Assembly: GCA_934047225.1 (NCBI GenBank)
Contig: OW204004.1
Span: forward strand, 10,358,401 to 10,422,400
Direction: 5' to 3'
Source of the DNA: Ypsolopha sequella
Taxonomy: Eukaryota > Arthropoda > Insecta > Lepidoptera > Ypsolophidae
DNA length: 64,000 nucleotides
Shown here one piece after another: positions 55,194-64,000 of this stretch. The translations under genes were made by a program, and so were the position numbers. A model generated the notes under the pieces. That model saw only the letters and a program-made list of their open reading frames with translations. It had not been told where the DNA came from and did not search any database. Positions within the stretch are counted from its first letter, which is position 1. Each line of letters starts with the position of its first letter.

Positions 55194-55362
55194 TAACATT
55201 ATATCATTGCAGTATAGAAACGCAGAGAGAAAAGTAAATCTGGATGTGAGGAGCTCTGAACCGGGATTCGAACCCGGGACCTCTCGGTTCAGAGCTTCTC
55301 ACATCCAGATTTACTTTTCTTTCTGCGTTTCTATACGGCAATGATATAATGTTAATTTATAT
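55194..55362. repeat. Palindrome with a tRNA-like B box at its centre
   Basis: Arms TTAACATTATATCATTGC and GCAATGATATAATGTTAA bracket AAGTAAATCTGGATGTGAG / CTCACATCCAGATTTACTT and GCTCTGAACCG / CGGTTCAGAGC. The centre, on the minus strand, reads GGTCCCGGGTTCGAATCCC, a perfect tRNA T-arm/B-box sequence. No complete tRNA cloverleaf fits. See findings. Confidence 0.7.
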
Positions 55363-55454
55363 CTCCTCGCGATGGATAAATCGCAAAGTGTTCAAACATA
55401 GAAATTTATTTCTGTCATAGCTTTTTTTAAAAGATTTTATTTCAATTTTTTTTT

Positions 55455-55890
55455 CAGAGAATTTACGACATTTTAGGACATAGTTTTTATTATTTTGGTA
55501 TATAAATTAACCATTATTTTTTTATGATTTTCTAAAGAATTGTCCGATATGACGTCACTTGAGAATATTGGACATTACACTGATTGTGATGTGTGATTGC
55601 TTATAAAAAAGTGGTCTGTCTCTGTCTGTCTACTCATCTGTCATCCAGTTATCAAATTAGTCGAAAGCAAATTATTATAAATTTATCTTAACAGCAATGG
55701 ATACATTTCTAAACAGCCATTTCTCAAGTGACGTTACACGAATGCAAGTCGAAGTTGCAGCTTTTTCGTAAAAATATCTATCATCTTGAGGTTTTTTAGA
55801 CCACAAGTTCTAAAATACGGCTTATTAAACCTAAATCTCGAAATGGTTTTCGAATTAACACACCTTAACATAATTTAATCTAAGCGAATT
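55455..55890 (+). repeat. Repeat family A, copy 5
   Basis: The most complete copy, from TTTACGACATTTTAGGACAT to ACATAATTTAATCTAAGCGA. The left TGACGTCA is intact; the right reads TGACGTTA. Confidence 0.7.
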
Positions 55891-55929
55891 GCTTGGAGCA
55901 TCACGTCTCGCGTGTGCACCATAAACAGC

Positions 55930-56850
55930 ACCGAAATAGTATTTTTCATTACGAGTGCGGAAAGCCTGTCATTGCAAAGAGTTCCGACAAATGTCTACCC
56001 GAGCCGAGGCGCAGCCGAAGGTGAGGGTTGACAGTCGGAACAAGTTGCAATGACGGTTCCGCACGTGTACTGAACAACTATTTTTAATACAGTTGCGAAA
56101 AAATTAAGCAATTTAATAAAATAATAAAAACAATAAACTCAACTAACTAATACTCCACGCAATAAATTCTTCGTATGTAGATATGTAGCGATTTTTTGAC
56201 TTTTCCGGTAAAATGTTCTCCGAAGCATTTTGTGCAATTATACTGAGTTCCGGTGGTGTTAATTCAAATAAAATATCCTCGAAATTTCTCATTTTGTGCA
56301 ACAAACAACTAAACCCGCAAAGAAAATTTTTGGGAAATGGCGCCAACCGTAAAATAATATAAGCAGAGATTTTTTTTTTCCTCAATTTGTCCCATTTTTG
56401 GACAGGCAAAGGTATCTAAGAGACCGCAGAGATTTTTTTTGTTTTCTTCACCCATTCTGAGTAGGCAAAGGGAACTTTGCCCATACAGCCAAGTCTTCAG
56501 TAGAATTTTTTTATTGATATAAAATGAAAATGAAATTTAATGAGATGAAATGAAATGAAACCTAACCTAACTCATTGAATCAAATCATTAAATTTGATAT
56601 TGAAACAAATTAGTACCTTCTTTTTAGAAATATTTGCATGAATCATAAAAACTTCTATGAATTTTTTTTTGTAAAAACTTCGTGGTTGGTTTTTTCTTTT
56701 TAATATACATTATTTTGACAGTTGGGAAAGAGAACGCACGAGTTCGGAAAAGGTAAAGAAAAAGCTCGAGTATGTAATAGCCTACATCCCGAACGCTATA
56801 CGTCCCTGCAATACGCCACTTTTTGAGCAACTGTATTAAAAAAGTATTTT
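55930..56850 (-). mobile_element. Crypton-like element remnant (non-autonomous)
   Basis: TTTTTAATACAGTTGCGAAA near 56080 and TTTTTGAGCAACTGTATTAA near 56820 are inverted relatives, and between them lies a short minus-strand frame resembling the N-terminus of a tyrosine-recombinase protein. GTGAGGGTTGACAGTCGGAA and CATTGCAAAGAGTTCCGAC form a further dyad near 55975-56045. The boundaries are uncertain. Confidence 0.4.
56143..56292 (-). pseudogene. Tyrosine-recombinase-like N-terminal fragment
   Basis: The frame from an ATG at 56292 reads MRNFEDILFELTPPELSI, then LPEKSKNRYISTYEEFIAW and stops three residues later. The LPEKS..RY...Y..F..W pattern is usual at the start of Crypton-type or phage-integrase-like proteins of insects (recalled). 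The catalytic domain is absent. Confidence 0.4.
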
Positions 56851-57064
56851 CTAGCACATGACAGGTATAGCTTATTTAAAATCCGCGCGTAATTAAATTT
56901 ACTAGAACAATGAACTAATGACCAATGAGATGTCGTTGCGTTGATTCACGTGAATTTACGAATATTTACCGAAAAGTCAAGGATTAAAACGAACGAAAAT
57001 GCTACAAGAGAGACTCAAGGCTTTATCAATATTGAATATGGAGGCAGATGTGCATATAGAAATT

Positions 57065-57435
57065 TAAATTTGTAGATGTAATAATAATTTGCAATATTCC
57101 GCTAAACACTCTTACCATGCTATTCAAAATGCAGACTCAAGCACCGCCCGCCCTCCCGCATAAAACATGCACAAGTAAAGCAAGCAGTACGAGCACAAAA
57201 TAAAGCAATCTTAAATAACAAGCAAGAAAACTTATCAAGATAAGATAAGTTAAGATAAGATAAGATAAGTTTTCTTGCTTGTTATTTAAGATTGCTTTAT
57301 TTTGTGCTCGTACTGCTTGCTTTGCTTGTGCATGTTTTATGCAGGAGGGCGGGCGGTGCTTGAGTCTGCATTTTGAATAGCATGGTAAGAGTGTTTAGCG
57401 GAATATTGCAAATTATTAATACATCTACAAATTTA
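57065..57435. repeat. Near-perfect long palindrome, about 371 bp
   Basis: Left arm from AAATTTGTAGATGT through GCAATATTCCGCTAAACACT and TTTATTTTGTGCTCGTACTG (in complement) to GCAAGAAAACTTATC; the right arm is its reverse complement with a few differences. The centre is an AAGATAAGATAAG-rich spacer of about 25 bp. Arms are about 170 bp, with GC-rich GGAGGGCGGGCGGTGC inside. The transcript would fold into one long hairpin. Confidence 0.8.
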
Positions 57436-57882
57436 TAATGGACTTCCGCAAAGTAACGCCTTTTTCAATAAATTGTATATAGAAAATTGACACTATCGTA
57501 CGTGAATTTGCTGTCCGTAAAAGTCACAGGTCGCATTTCAATAAATAATGAAAAAATGGTATGCTTTGGTTTTTATTACAAATTCACTTATCTTTTTCGT
57601 GCATATTCTAAGAAAAGTATAAGAGTATTATATTATTTCTACGTAATGATCAATTTTTTTGAAATTAATCAATAAAAATAATTTATTTCAGAACTAGGTT
57701 CCATACATTCCAATTAAAAATAATAAAAATAGAAAGTTTGATTACAAAAAAATCAATTAAACAGTTACAATGTCAATAAATTTAAATAAAATTAAAATTA
57801 GATTAGGAATTAATACGTAACATTTTTTAAAGACCGACACTGCTTCACTAGACAGTAGCTAGGGGGCCCATAGGCGTGAATT
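57436..57882. other. No supported gene
   Basis: AT-rich sequence up to the hAT target site. The 62-codon frame at 57487 has no recognisable features. Confidence 0.35.
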
Positions 57883-57890
57883 GCCTAGGG

Positions 57891-57905
57891 CAGGGGTCGG
57901 CAACC
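57891..57905 (+). repeat. hAT left terminal inverted repeat
   Basis: CAGGGGTCGGCAACC, next to the 8-bp duplication GCCTAGGG. The match to the right end stops after 15 bases. Confidence 0.92.
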
Positions 57906-58068
57906 TTATGCTATAGCCGGGCCACATATGTTGCCAGAGTATCAGTGCGGGCCGCACTTATATTTATATGTTCGGGCATGTATTTTTAATATTTGAAATG
58001 AAACGCATATATATTCATACAATTATGTCTTTTTTAATTGAACTACTATACTAACATAAAAGTAAGAA

Positions 58069-59880
58069 CTAGTGAGATTTTTGAGGCTGCATTTGACTTG
58101 CAAGTTTTTTAACGTCTGCTTTCATTTTAGTAGTAGACACGCGCAGTATCGCGTCTAAATGTTCATCCGTTAACCGCGAACAATTCTTATTTTTGCGGTA
58201 GTTGAGAATTGAAAAAGTCTGCTCACACAAATATGTACTACCAAACATAGTTATTATCTGCTGAGCAAACTTTTTCAATTCTTTGAAGTTTTCAGAACTC
58301 AAACCTCCGTAGAACTGTATCAAGTCAGTGCTTTCCTTAAATGCCGTTTTAAGTGTGCTATTACTTTGCAAATCTACTATGTTCATTTGCAAATTGCTTG
58401 GTACCTCACTAATATCAATTGCAAAAGGGTTTTGGAATATTTCCATGTTAAGGGAGCTCTTTTTAAAGTCGGTGAATCGATTTACAAACTCAGTTTGTAG
58501 TTGTGTTAACACGTTTCTCATTGTAATATTTTGCCACACAAAATTATCTCCAGCTTCTTCCACGGCTTTCTTGCAATTAGGAAAATGGTCAAGCTTTTTT
58601 TCATCAATATGCTTGATAAACAGTTTCAGTTTCATTTCAAATGACTTTACATCTGTATACATATCGCAAATCAATTTATTTTTTCCCTGCAAGCGTTTGT
58701 TGAGCTGATTCAGTTCCTTAGTCAAATCAGTCAAAAAACCAAGATCGATAATCCACTGTTTGTTAGTAAGCTCTTCTACTGGCTTTCCTTTCATCTCCAT
58801 GAAGTTGCCAATTTCTTTCCTCAAATCAAAAAACCGTTCCAAAACGGCACCTCGACTGAGCCACCTCACTTCACAGTAGTAAACCACGTCACCATGTTCA
58901 GCTTCCAGATCTTCCAAAAACTTTTGGAACTGACGGTGTGTGAGCCCATTTCTTCTTATAAAATTAACAGTGGATGTTACAGTATCCATTATTTCTTTCC
59001 AGGATATAACTTTGGAGCACAATGCCTCTTGATGGACAATACAGTGAAAAATCAATGGCACAGTAGATCCAGAATCTTTCACTTTGCTGATGATTCTCCC
59101 AACAACACCTTTGTTTTGACCGCTCATGTTCTTGCCTCCATCGGTAGTGACACTTGTTAACTTTTCCCAGCTTAATTGCAATGAATCCAGAGCTTGTTCC
59201 ACATGGTGAAATAAATCTTCTCCCGTAGTTGTACCTTTCAAACTGCAAATTTTCACAAGCTCTTCGTAAACAGTAAAGTTTTCGTCAATGCCGCGTACAA
59301 ATATGAGTAGCTGTGCTGTATCCGACACGTCCGTACTTTCATCCATCGCTAAAGAGAAGCAGTCGAAAGACTGCGCCTTATCCCTGAGTTGTTCACACAA
59401 ATTAGCACCCAAGTCTTCAGTACGTTGGGTGCAAGTTCTTGCAGAGAGACTAAGACTTTCAAACATTTTTTTCTGCTCTGGGCATATTTCTTCTGCAATA
59501 GCTAAGACACACTCTTTTACTAATTCACTATCGGTAAACGGACGTCCACTTTTTGCAAGAATCTCTGCTACCCTGTAACTGGCCCGAACATTCGATTCGC
59601 TGTTGTCTGCCACAACCTTAAATATGTTTTGTTGATTTTGTAATGACGATTTCAAAGTGGAAATTTTCCTTTTCCGTATTTCTCCTTCAAGACAGTCAAA
59701 TTTAGCTTTGTGCTCAGTGTCGTAATGTCGCTTCAGGTTATATTCCTTTACTACAGAAATACTCTTTTGACAAATCAAGCATAACAGTTTTCCTTTAAAC
59801 TCGATAAAAAAGTATAATTCTGTCCATAATTCGTTAAAAACTCTTTTTTCTTCTTCTATCTTCCTTTTTCTTGAAGCCAT
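58069..59880 (-). CDS. hAT-family transposase (GTF2IRD2/ZBED-like), 603 residues
   Basis: It cuts and pastes the surrounding element by the hAT DDE mechanism in the nucleus. The ATG at 59880 (MASRKRK) is chosen; the frame extends 8 codons further but with no ATG. A BED-type zinc finger opens the protein (C34-L-I-C37 ... H52 ... H57). The catalytic core has Asp180 (AMDESTDVSD), Asp247 (TTDGGKNMSG), the C..H motif CIVHQEALC at about 280-288 and RWLSRG at 339-344. The C-terminal dimerisation region carries Glu553 in STYLCEQTFSILN, the usual third acid. Length and layout fit transposases related to human GTF2IRD2 (family recalled, not searched). No inactivating change was seen. Domesticated relatives exist, but here the intact ends show it is still a transposon. 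Confidence 0.93.
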   Translation of the reverse strand: MASRKRKIEEEKRVFNELWTELYFFIEFKGKLLCLICQKSISVVKEYNLKRHYDTEHKAKFDCLEGEIRKRKISTLKSSLQNQQNIFKVVADNSESNVRASYRVAEILAKSGRPFTDSELVKECVLAIAEEICPEQKKMFESLSLSARTCTQRTEDLGANLCEQLRDKAQSFDCFSLAMDESTDVSDTAQLLIFVRGIDENFTVYEELVKICSLKGTTTGEDLFHHVEQALDSLQLSWEKLTSVTTDGGKNMSGQNKGVVGRIISKVKDSGSTVPLIFHCIVHQEALCSKVISWKEIMDTVTSTVNFIRRNGLTHRQFQKFLEDLEAEHGDVVYYCEVRWLSRGAVLERFFDLRKEIGNFMEMKGKPVEELTNKQWIIDLGFLTDLTKELNQLNKRLQGKNKLICDMYTDVKSFEMKLKLFIKHIDEKKLDHFPNCKKAVEEAGDNFVWQNITMRNVLTQLQTEFVNRFTDFKKSSLNMEIFQNPFAIDISEVPSNLQMNIVDLQSNSTLKTAFKESTDLIQFYGGLSSENFKELKKFAQQIITMFGSTYLCEQTFSILNYRKNKNCSRLTDEHLDAILRVSTTKMKADVKKLASQMQPQKSH

Positions 59881-59895
59881 GTTTATATAATTATT

Positions 59896-60128
59896 CTGTA
59901 ACAATAATGAAAAAAATTAAATTCGTTGTAAAATTATATGTTCCAGTTAGCACCTACAAATTCAACTCCACATTCAAATAATAATTAAAACATGACACAC
60001 TCGTAACTAACTTCATGTCATGTAACTACAATCCCCGTCCTTATAACATTTACCCATCAATCTGAAGGTTCACATTAACAAGCAGTAAATAAAATAAAAC
60101 AAAATGCTCGCGAGTGCATACAACTTAC
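59896..60128 (-). other. Probable 5'-UTR intron of the hAT transposase gene
   Basis: On the minus strand, GTAAGT starts at 60128 and a TTTTTTCATTATTGTTACAG acceptor ends at 59896, 15 bases before the ATG. Removing it would join a 5' exon to the coding exon. Whether it is used is not shown by sequence alone. Confidence 0.5.
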
Positions 60129-60678
60129 CTCATACGTCGTGCGTGAGAAGCTATCAGCGAAGGGAAGAAAGGTGAAACGAAACGCGTAGCTAGCAACCAG
60201 ATGAGACGTGAGTTTCCGGCGAATTTCCACAACCGAATGTGGCGAGAGCCTCGCGCGGCTGTGATTTTAACTAAAACCGGTCGCTTTGAATTTTTTCGCC
60301 GCCGCACACCTGCATCTAATCAAAGACTGCCGCCCCGCCTATTGTCTCAAAGGAGCCGCCCGCCGCAGCACGTGCGGCGGATAAACGCAAAAGAAATTGC
60401 CAAGAATTGAATAAGTACAGCAAATATTTATTTTCGGTAGAAACAATACATAACATCACAGTCTTGATAAACAGTTCTTAAGAAATGAAATAGAGGTACA
60501 TTTTTATCACCCCGCGTGGGAGCGAGCTTTCAAGAATACTCTCATGGCCCAGCAGCATGGCCGTATAAATTCTAGTGAATTTATATGGCCTTTTGCTTCG
60601 GTATTTTTTTCTTACGGACCTCAGGCTTGCGGGCCGCACCGAGATAGTCTACGGGCCGCATGCGGCCCGCGGGCCGCC
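60129..60678 (-). promoter_or_regulatory. Presumed promoter and leader region of the hAT gene
   Basis: GC-rich compared with the rest of the window, with a CCGCCGCAGCACGTGCGGCGG-type dyad near 60362-60378 (CCGC..GCGG arms) and several GGCCCGC subterminal motifs at 60625-60678. No TATA box was fixed. The 60- to 69-codon frames in it are not genes. Confidence 0.4.
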
Positions 60679-60693
60679 GGTTGCCGACCCCTG
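60679..60693 (-). repeat. hAT right terminal inverted repeat
   Basis: GGTTGCCGACCCCTG, the exact complement of the left end, followed by GCCTAGGG. Confidence 0.92.
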
Positions 60694-60701
60694 GCCTAGG
60701 G

Positions 60702-61005
60702 CATCGGTCGGCAAAAGGCGGACCGCGGAAAGTCGAAACTTGGACCGCCGAATATTGTTAAATAACTTACCCACCTGTTAAATTAAAATAATATTTTATA
60801 TAACTGCCATATAGAATGTAAGTGTAATTTCTCGCATTAATTAAAATTTGTTAATATATAATATATAATATTATATTATATAGTCTTATATATATTAAGC
60901 GTCATTAATGCCGTATGATGATAATTGTATACTATAGTAAGTACTAACTATAGTAAGACAAGTAAAACATGTCATGAATCGGGGTAAAAGCTTTTTATTT
61001 TTTCG
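60702..61005. other. No supported gene
   Basis: 60702-60760 (CATCGGTCGGCAAAAGGCGG) resembles hAT subterminal sequence and may be the edge of an older relative. The rest is AT-rich with TATATAATATTATA runs. Confidence 0.35.
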
Positions 61006-61320
61006 TTGGTAGAGCTGATGCCGGGCTCGACTGTGGAGGTACCACCAAACTCTCGAACTTTTACTCGGAAACCCCCCCGAAGTTATTGGGGGAAGAGTAT
61101 AGGACAGCTTTCAAACAGGCACAACCATGCCTGGGACCGATTTATGGCGGTATATGTATCCCCAATTGCCGGACCTTATATAAATAAAACAGACTGATGA
61201 TGGGCAGCGGCGTCTCTGGTGCGAGGGTTTCGGCACCGCGCTCTCCAACCCACCCGCCAAGCATGTAAGTAAGGCCAGTGTCTAACAGTGGACGAAGGTA
61301 GGCTGATGGATGGATGGATG
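61006..61320 (+). mobile_element. SINE-like element, family E copy 4
   Basis: Contains GGTAGAGCTGATGCCGGGCT, GGGACCGATTTATGGCGG, CGGCGTCTCTGGTGCGAGGG and the GGATGGATGGATG tail. Shorter than copies 1-3 by an internal deletion (the stretch before the tail). The 63-codon frame is not a gene. Confidence 0.65.
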
Positions 61321-61589
61321 ATGATACGTTTCTGTATAAAGAATGAGCTTCTGAAGATCACCCGCCTTTGGCCTTTGCAAATTTTCGCTTGTATCAGAAT
61401 TGCCGTCCTGGTTCCGTCTATAGTTAATACATAAGTGATGTGTTTGAAAATACCCAAGAATTTTCAAAATGTAACTTCATTGAAAATTTACCGTATATCT
61501 GGTGCTACTGTACCATACTGTACATATACATAGACAGAATAGAGAGAATACAGTAACGGTTTCTGTTCTTTCTGACTATACACCAGAGA

Positions 61590-62360
61590 AAACGCTCAGT
61601 TTTAATTTCGTACGGAGATCGATTAAAGTATTTCAACTTTGTATCTCTCGAACATCGGCGATGGATCGTTGACAAAATTCTTTTGTATAAGATTATGAGA
61701 AACGCCATTGAGTATCCTCAATTACTAGCTAGGATACAATTTGTCATTCCCAGGCAGGGGCATTGTCAACTTTTCACCCTTTGTAGTGGAGAGGTCTAAA
61801 ACAAATTTGGGCCACAATGCAATTTTTAATCGTTTATGTGGGGATCACAACAATCTTGTAAAAAAATGTCATGTGGATATTTTTGCAGTCTCTCTTAAAA
61901 AATATAATTTATTTATTTATTCAGAAACATCTATTTTTACAGGCTAGCCTAATTCGATAGATATGTATATTTACAACCACAAATCTTACTTTATACAAAC
62001 TTAATATGCAATTTCAATAATTTTACAAAAACACCTTCTTGTAGCACAGCACAAACAACGATATGTTGCGTAAGATAGTTGCAAAGAATTGGAATATTTT
62101 GCGATAAATTTTTTAAGTTTTTAATTTTAAGTTTTACGTTTCATACAGTTTTAGTTTTAGTTTTACTTTTTTAGTTCATTTAAAATTATTTAGAATATTA
62201 GTCTTGTGTTTTAACACGTCGCTTAGAGCGCTATTAAGTGTCCCACAGGCATGGTGTGTTTGCCTATAATTGGGAATACACTCGTACATGTGTGTTTGTC
62301 TTTATATACCTATTAACTTTTGTATGTGTCATTTCTGTTGGCAGACCAATAAAATAAATA
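61590..62360 (+). mobile_element. CR1/Jockey-like LINE 3' fragment with frameshift
   Basis: The frame from about 61610 reads GDRLKYFNFVSLEHRRWIVD, KILLYKIMRNAIEYPQLL and RIQFVIPRQGHCQLFTLC, a classic RT C-terminal pattern (R..L......R........Y.....). Near 61790 it shifts frame to RSKTNLGHNAIFNRLCGDHN and VDIFAVSLKKYN. A long AT-rich 3' UTR follows, ending AATAAAATAAATAAAT at about 62350-62362. 5'-truncated and inactive. Confidence 0.65.
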
Positions 62361-62721
62361 AATACTGTAATTCTGCACTTTCAATCCATCGGCTCAAGTT
62401 GTTCTTGAGCTACGCTATGGATGGATCATAGACATAGAACACTTTTTTCTTCTTTAACCAGACCTCAGACCAATAAACCAATAGACAAAATCTAATTAAG
62501 CAGAAACCTAGGATGGTAAAGCTATGCTACTTTCACATATATAACTCTCCGTAAGATAAAACAAGATGGCAGTTTTTTTATCAGTACGTCGATTTCAATC
62601 CGGCTACAGCCCTATCTTTCAAACGCTTGCAACTAGGGATGGACCGGACTACCGGTTTACAGACTTTATCGATATCGATTTGGATAAAAAAAAGCCTTAA
62701 TAATACTTGTTGTACAGTTAG

Positions 62722-63165
62722 AGAACTAGATTATCATAGTATTTTGTGCAACTGTAACATAATTTAAGTCATTGGGACACGAGTGCTTGTTAACGAAACG
62801 AACTAAGTGAGTTTCGTAATAGTTTTGCACGAGTGTCGAAATGTCTATTTATGTTCAGTTGGACACAATATTTAATCTGCGAGCATCAAAAATATCGTAT
62901 TTTAATAATATTTTCAACTAACAATTTCACGAAAAATGAGAAGAACACTCGTTCATGAACTCCGAGTTTATCGACCGGTAATGCTGCGTTGAGTACCAAT
63001 TAGAAGCAACTAGTATAAAGTGGGCGTGGCTTAAGAAATAAGGTCGGGACTTATTTCTCGTCGCTGTTGTTGATTGGCTCTCTAGATGTGTTATAGTAAA
63101 TTGGGCCAATAGCAGCGCGGAATCACGGTGTTAAAATGTAATATTATCAGATAAACAGTATAGGT
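62722..63165 (-). repeat. Repeat family D, copy 2
   Basis: Inverted relative of 47618-48055: GTATTTTGTGCAACTGTAAC, GTCATTGGGACACGAGTGCT, TCACGAAAAATGAGAAGAA, AAGTGGGCGTGGCTTAAGAA and GGGCCAATAGCAGCGCGGAA. Confidence 0.6.
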
Positions 63166-63711
63166 ACTTATAAAACTAATTCTGTTGATGCAATTACCTT
63201 ATTGTAGTATGGGAGTAGATAAAATAATATATGAAATTGAGAAACCTGCCAAATATTTATGGAATGAAATAATCAACTTTATTTTCAAAACTAAGAATAC
63301 CACGTTTACATACATATATCCACACATACACGGTCCACTCCCACTAAAAATACATATTTTGAGAGGAAGGCGCCGCCATGAAAACTAGCCTCCTTAACAC
63401 TCAAAAGGATCCCTCTCAAACAATTATGAAATAATGATAAAAATAATAAAACTCAGAAATATAATCAGAGGATAAAAGAAACAATTTGTTGCAAACTCCA
63501 GAATTACTATTTTACATATTATTATATAAAAACATCAAAAATATAAATAACATATTGACCTTCGCATACAAAATGCATAATTGAATCGTTTTAATGAGAA
63601 GCTTAATTTTTTTCAAACTTAATGGTTGTTCAATTTCTCAATTTTCTCCAGTGAGTACGTTTGATTTTCCCATGTCAATAAGATTTACAAAGCAGCCAAA
63701 AATAAACGTAT
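63166..63711. other. No supported gene
   Basis: A 67-codon frame at 63185 starts at a TTG and has no recognised domain. GGAAGGCGCCGCCATGAAAA near 63366 is locally GC-rich. This would be the 3' flank of the edge exon candidate. Confidence 0.3.
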
Positions 63712-63963
63712 TTATTGACCTTTGAAAATTATTGTTTTCGTCAGAAATGAGCGTATATTTTCGATGGGTGCAGTAATTTCCTTCGTCATGTGATGTATTC
63801 TAAGTTTCAAATACGTGTCGAACACGGAGTTATCCAACAAATGGTCATGTAGGTCGTCAAGTACGTCTGTCTCTACCAATAATCTTTGTGAAATTTGGTT
63901 TATAATAGATGTGAAGTGCTGTGGTTTTCCTACACTTTTTTTTGTAACTACAGCCTCAAACTC
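63712..63963 (-). CDS. Candidate terminal exon of a gene running off the right edge
   Basis: Reading the minus strand there is an open frame of 83 codons to a TAA at 63712-63714. The best part reads KPQHFTSIINQISQRLLVET, DVLDDLHDHLLDNSVFDTYL and KLRIHHMTKEITAPIENIRS before FLTKTIIFKGQ. Codon choice and amphipathic pattern look coding. AATAAA overlaps the stop codon (about 63710-63715, minus strand), an unusually early but usable polyadenylation signal. The frame has no ATG near its start and a TGA at 63964-63966, so an acceptor inside 63900-63960 is needed; CTGTAG and CCACAG are candidates, but pyrimidine tracts are weak. Family not recognised. Confidence 0.35.
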   Translation of the reverse strand, partial: EFEAVVTKKSVGKPQHFTSIINQISQRLLVETDVLDDLHDHLLDNSVFDTYLKLRIHHMTKEITAPIENIRSFLTKTIIFKGQ

Positions 63964-64000
63964 TCAGGATTTTCTCTGCGGTTTGGCAGATTTTTTGAAT

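Larger units (their letters stand above)
57891..60693 (-). mobile_element. Complete autonomous hAT transposon, 2,803 bp
   Basis: Terminal inverted repeats CAGGGGTCGGCAACC (57891-57905) and GGTTGCCGACCCCTG (60679-60693) are exact over 15 bp. GCCTAGGG is duplicated exactly on both sides (57883-57890 and 60694-60701). Subterminal regions are GGCCCGC-rich, more on the right. The single gene runs on the minus strand with no stop or frameshift, so all parts needed for movement appear present. Confidence 0.93.

Noticed and set aside
58328..59578. Forward-strand frames of 88-126 codons within the hAT gene
   Set aside because: Antisense shadows of the intact transposase frame.

Overview
The window looks like an intergenic and intronic stretch of a moth or butterfly (Lepidoptera) nuclear genome. 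It is AT-rich, has spliceosomal introns with GTAAGT donors and poly-T/CAG acceptors, and is packed with transposable-element remains of lepidopteran type: RTE-like LINE 3' ends finishing in GGATGG repeats, tRNA-Lys-like SINEs, CR1/Jockey-like LINE 3' ends, and many hAT-type and TA-flanked MITEs. No rRNA, CRISPR array, operon or prokaryotic signal is visible. The order is inferred from repeat style, not from a database search.

Three protein-coding units are well supported. (1) A four-exon gene on the + strand (exons 26851-26940, 28037-28180, 31219-31384, 36808-36977) splices in frame to a 189-residue protein with about four membrane segments and a very acidic tail; its family is not recognised. 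Its introns hold a SINE, several palindromic MITEs and LINE 3' ends, two of them ending within about 60 bp of an acceptor. (2) An intronless trypsin-fold (S1) serine protease on the - strand (43169-44101) has an intact catalytic triad, an altered specificity pocket and a hydrophobic C-terminal tail. (3) A full-length hAT DNA transposon (57891-60693) has matching terminal repeats, a perfect 8-bp target duplication, a probable 5'-UTR intron and an uninterrupted transposase (58069-59880), so it may be a recent or active copy.

Weaker coding candidates are a 63-codon ORF at 54623, a 68-codon ORF at 7136, and an open reading frame with an overlapping polyadenylation signal at the right edge (63712-63963, - strand). 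Transposase and reverse-transcriptase relics include a THAP-type first exon (11535), an N-terminal remnant of a ZMYM1-like hAT transposase (24816), a Crypton-like recombinase N-terminus (56143), RTE ends (20261, 35116, 47127) and CR1/Jockey-like ends (30654, 53652, 61590).

Layout. 1-8 kb: LINE/SINE debris and a 1.7-kb long inverted repeat. 7.5-10.4 kb: nested hAT MITEs and LINE ends. 11-15 kb: THAP relic and a 1.3-kb inverted-repeat element. 15-26 kb: SINE, LINE and hAT insertions, several nested one inside another. 26.8-37 kb: the membrane-protein gene. 37.3-37.9 kb: a 27-bp minisatellite. 38-42.5 kb: MITEs. 43-44 kb: the serine protease. 45.8-46.8 kb: a 35/36-bp satellite. 47-57.4 kb: repeats and long palindromes. 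57.9-60.7 kb: the hAT element. 61-64 kb: SINE and LINE fragments and an edge exon candidate. Five repeat families recur within the window, here called A to E, and comparing their copies exposes many later insertions.
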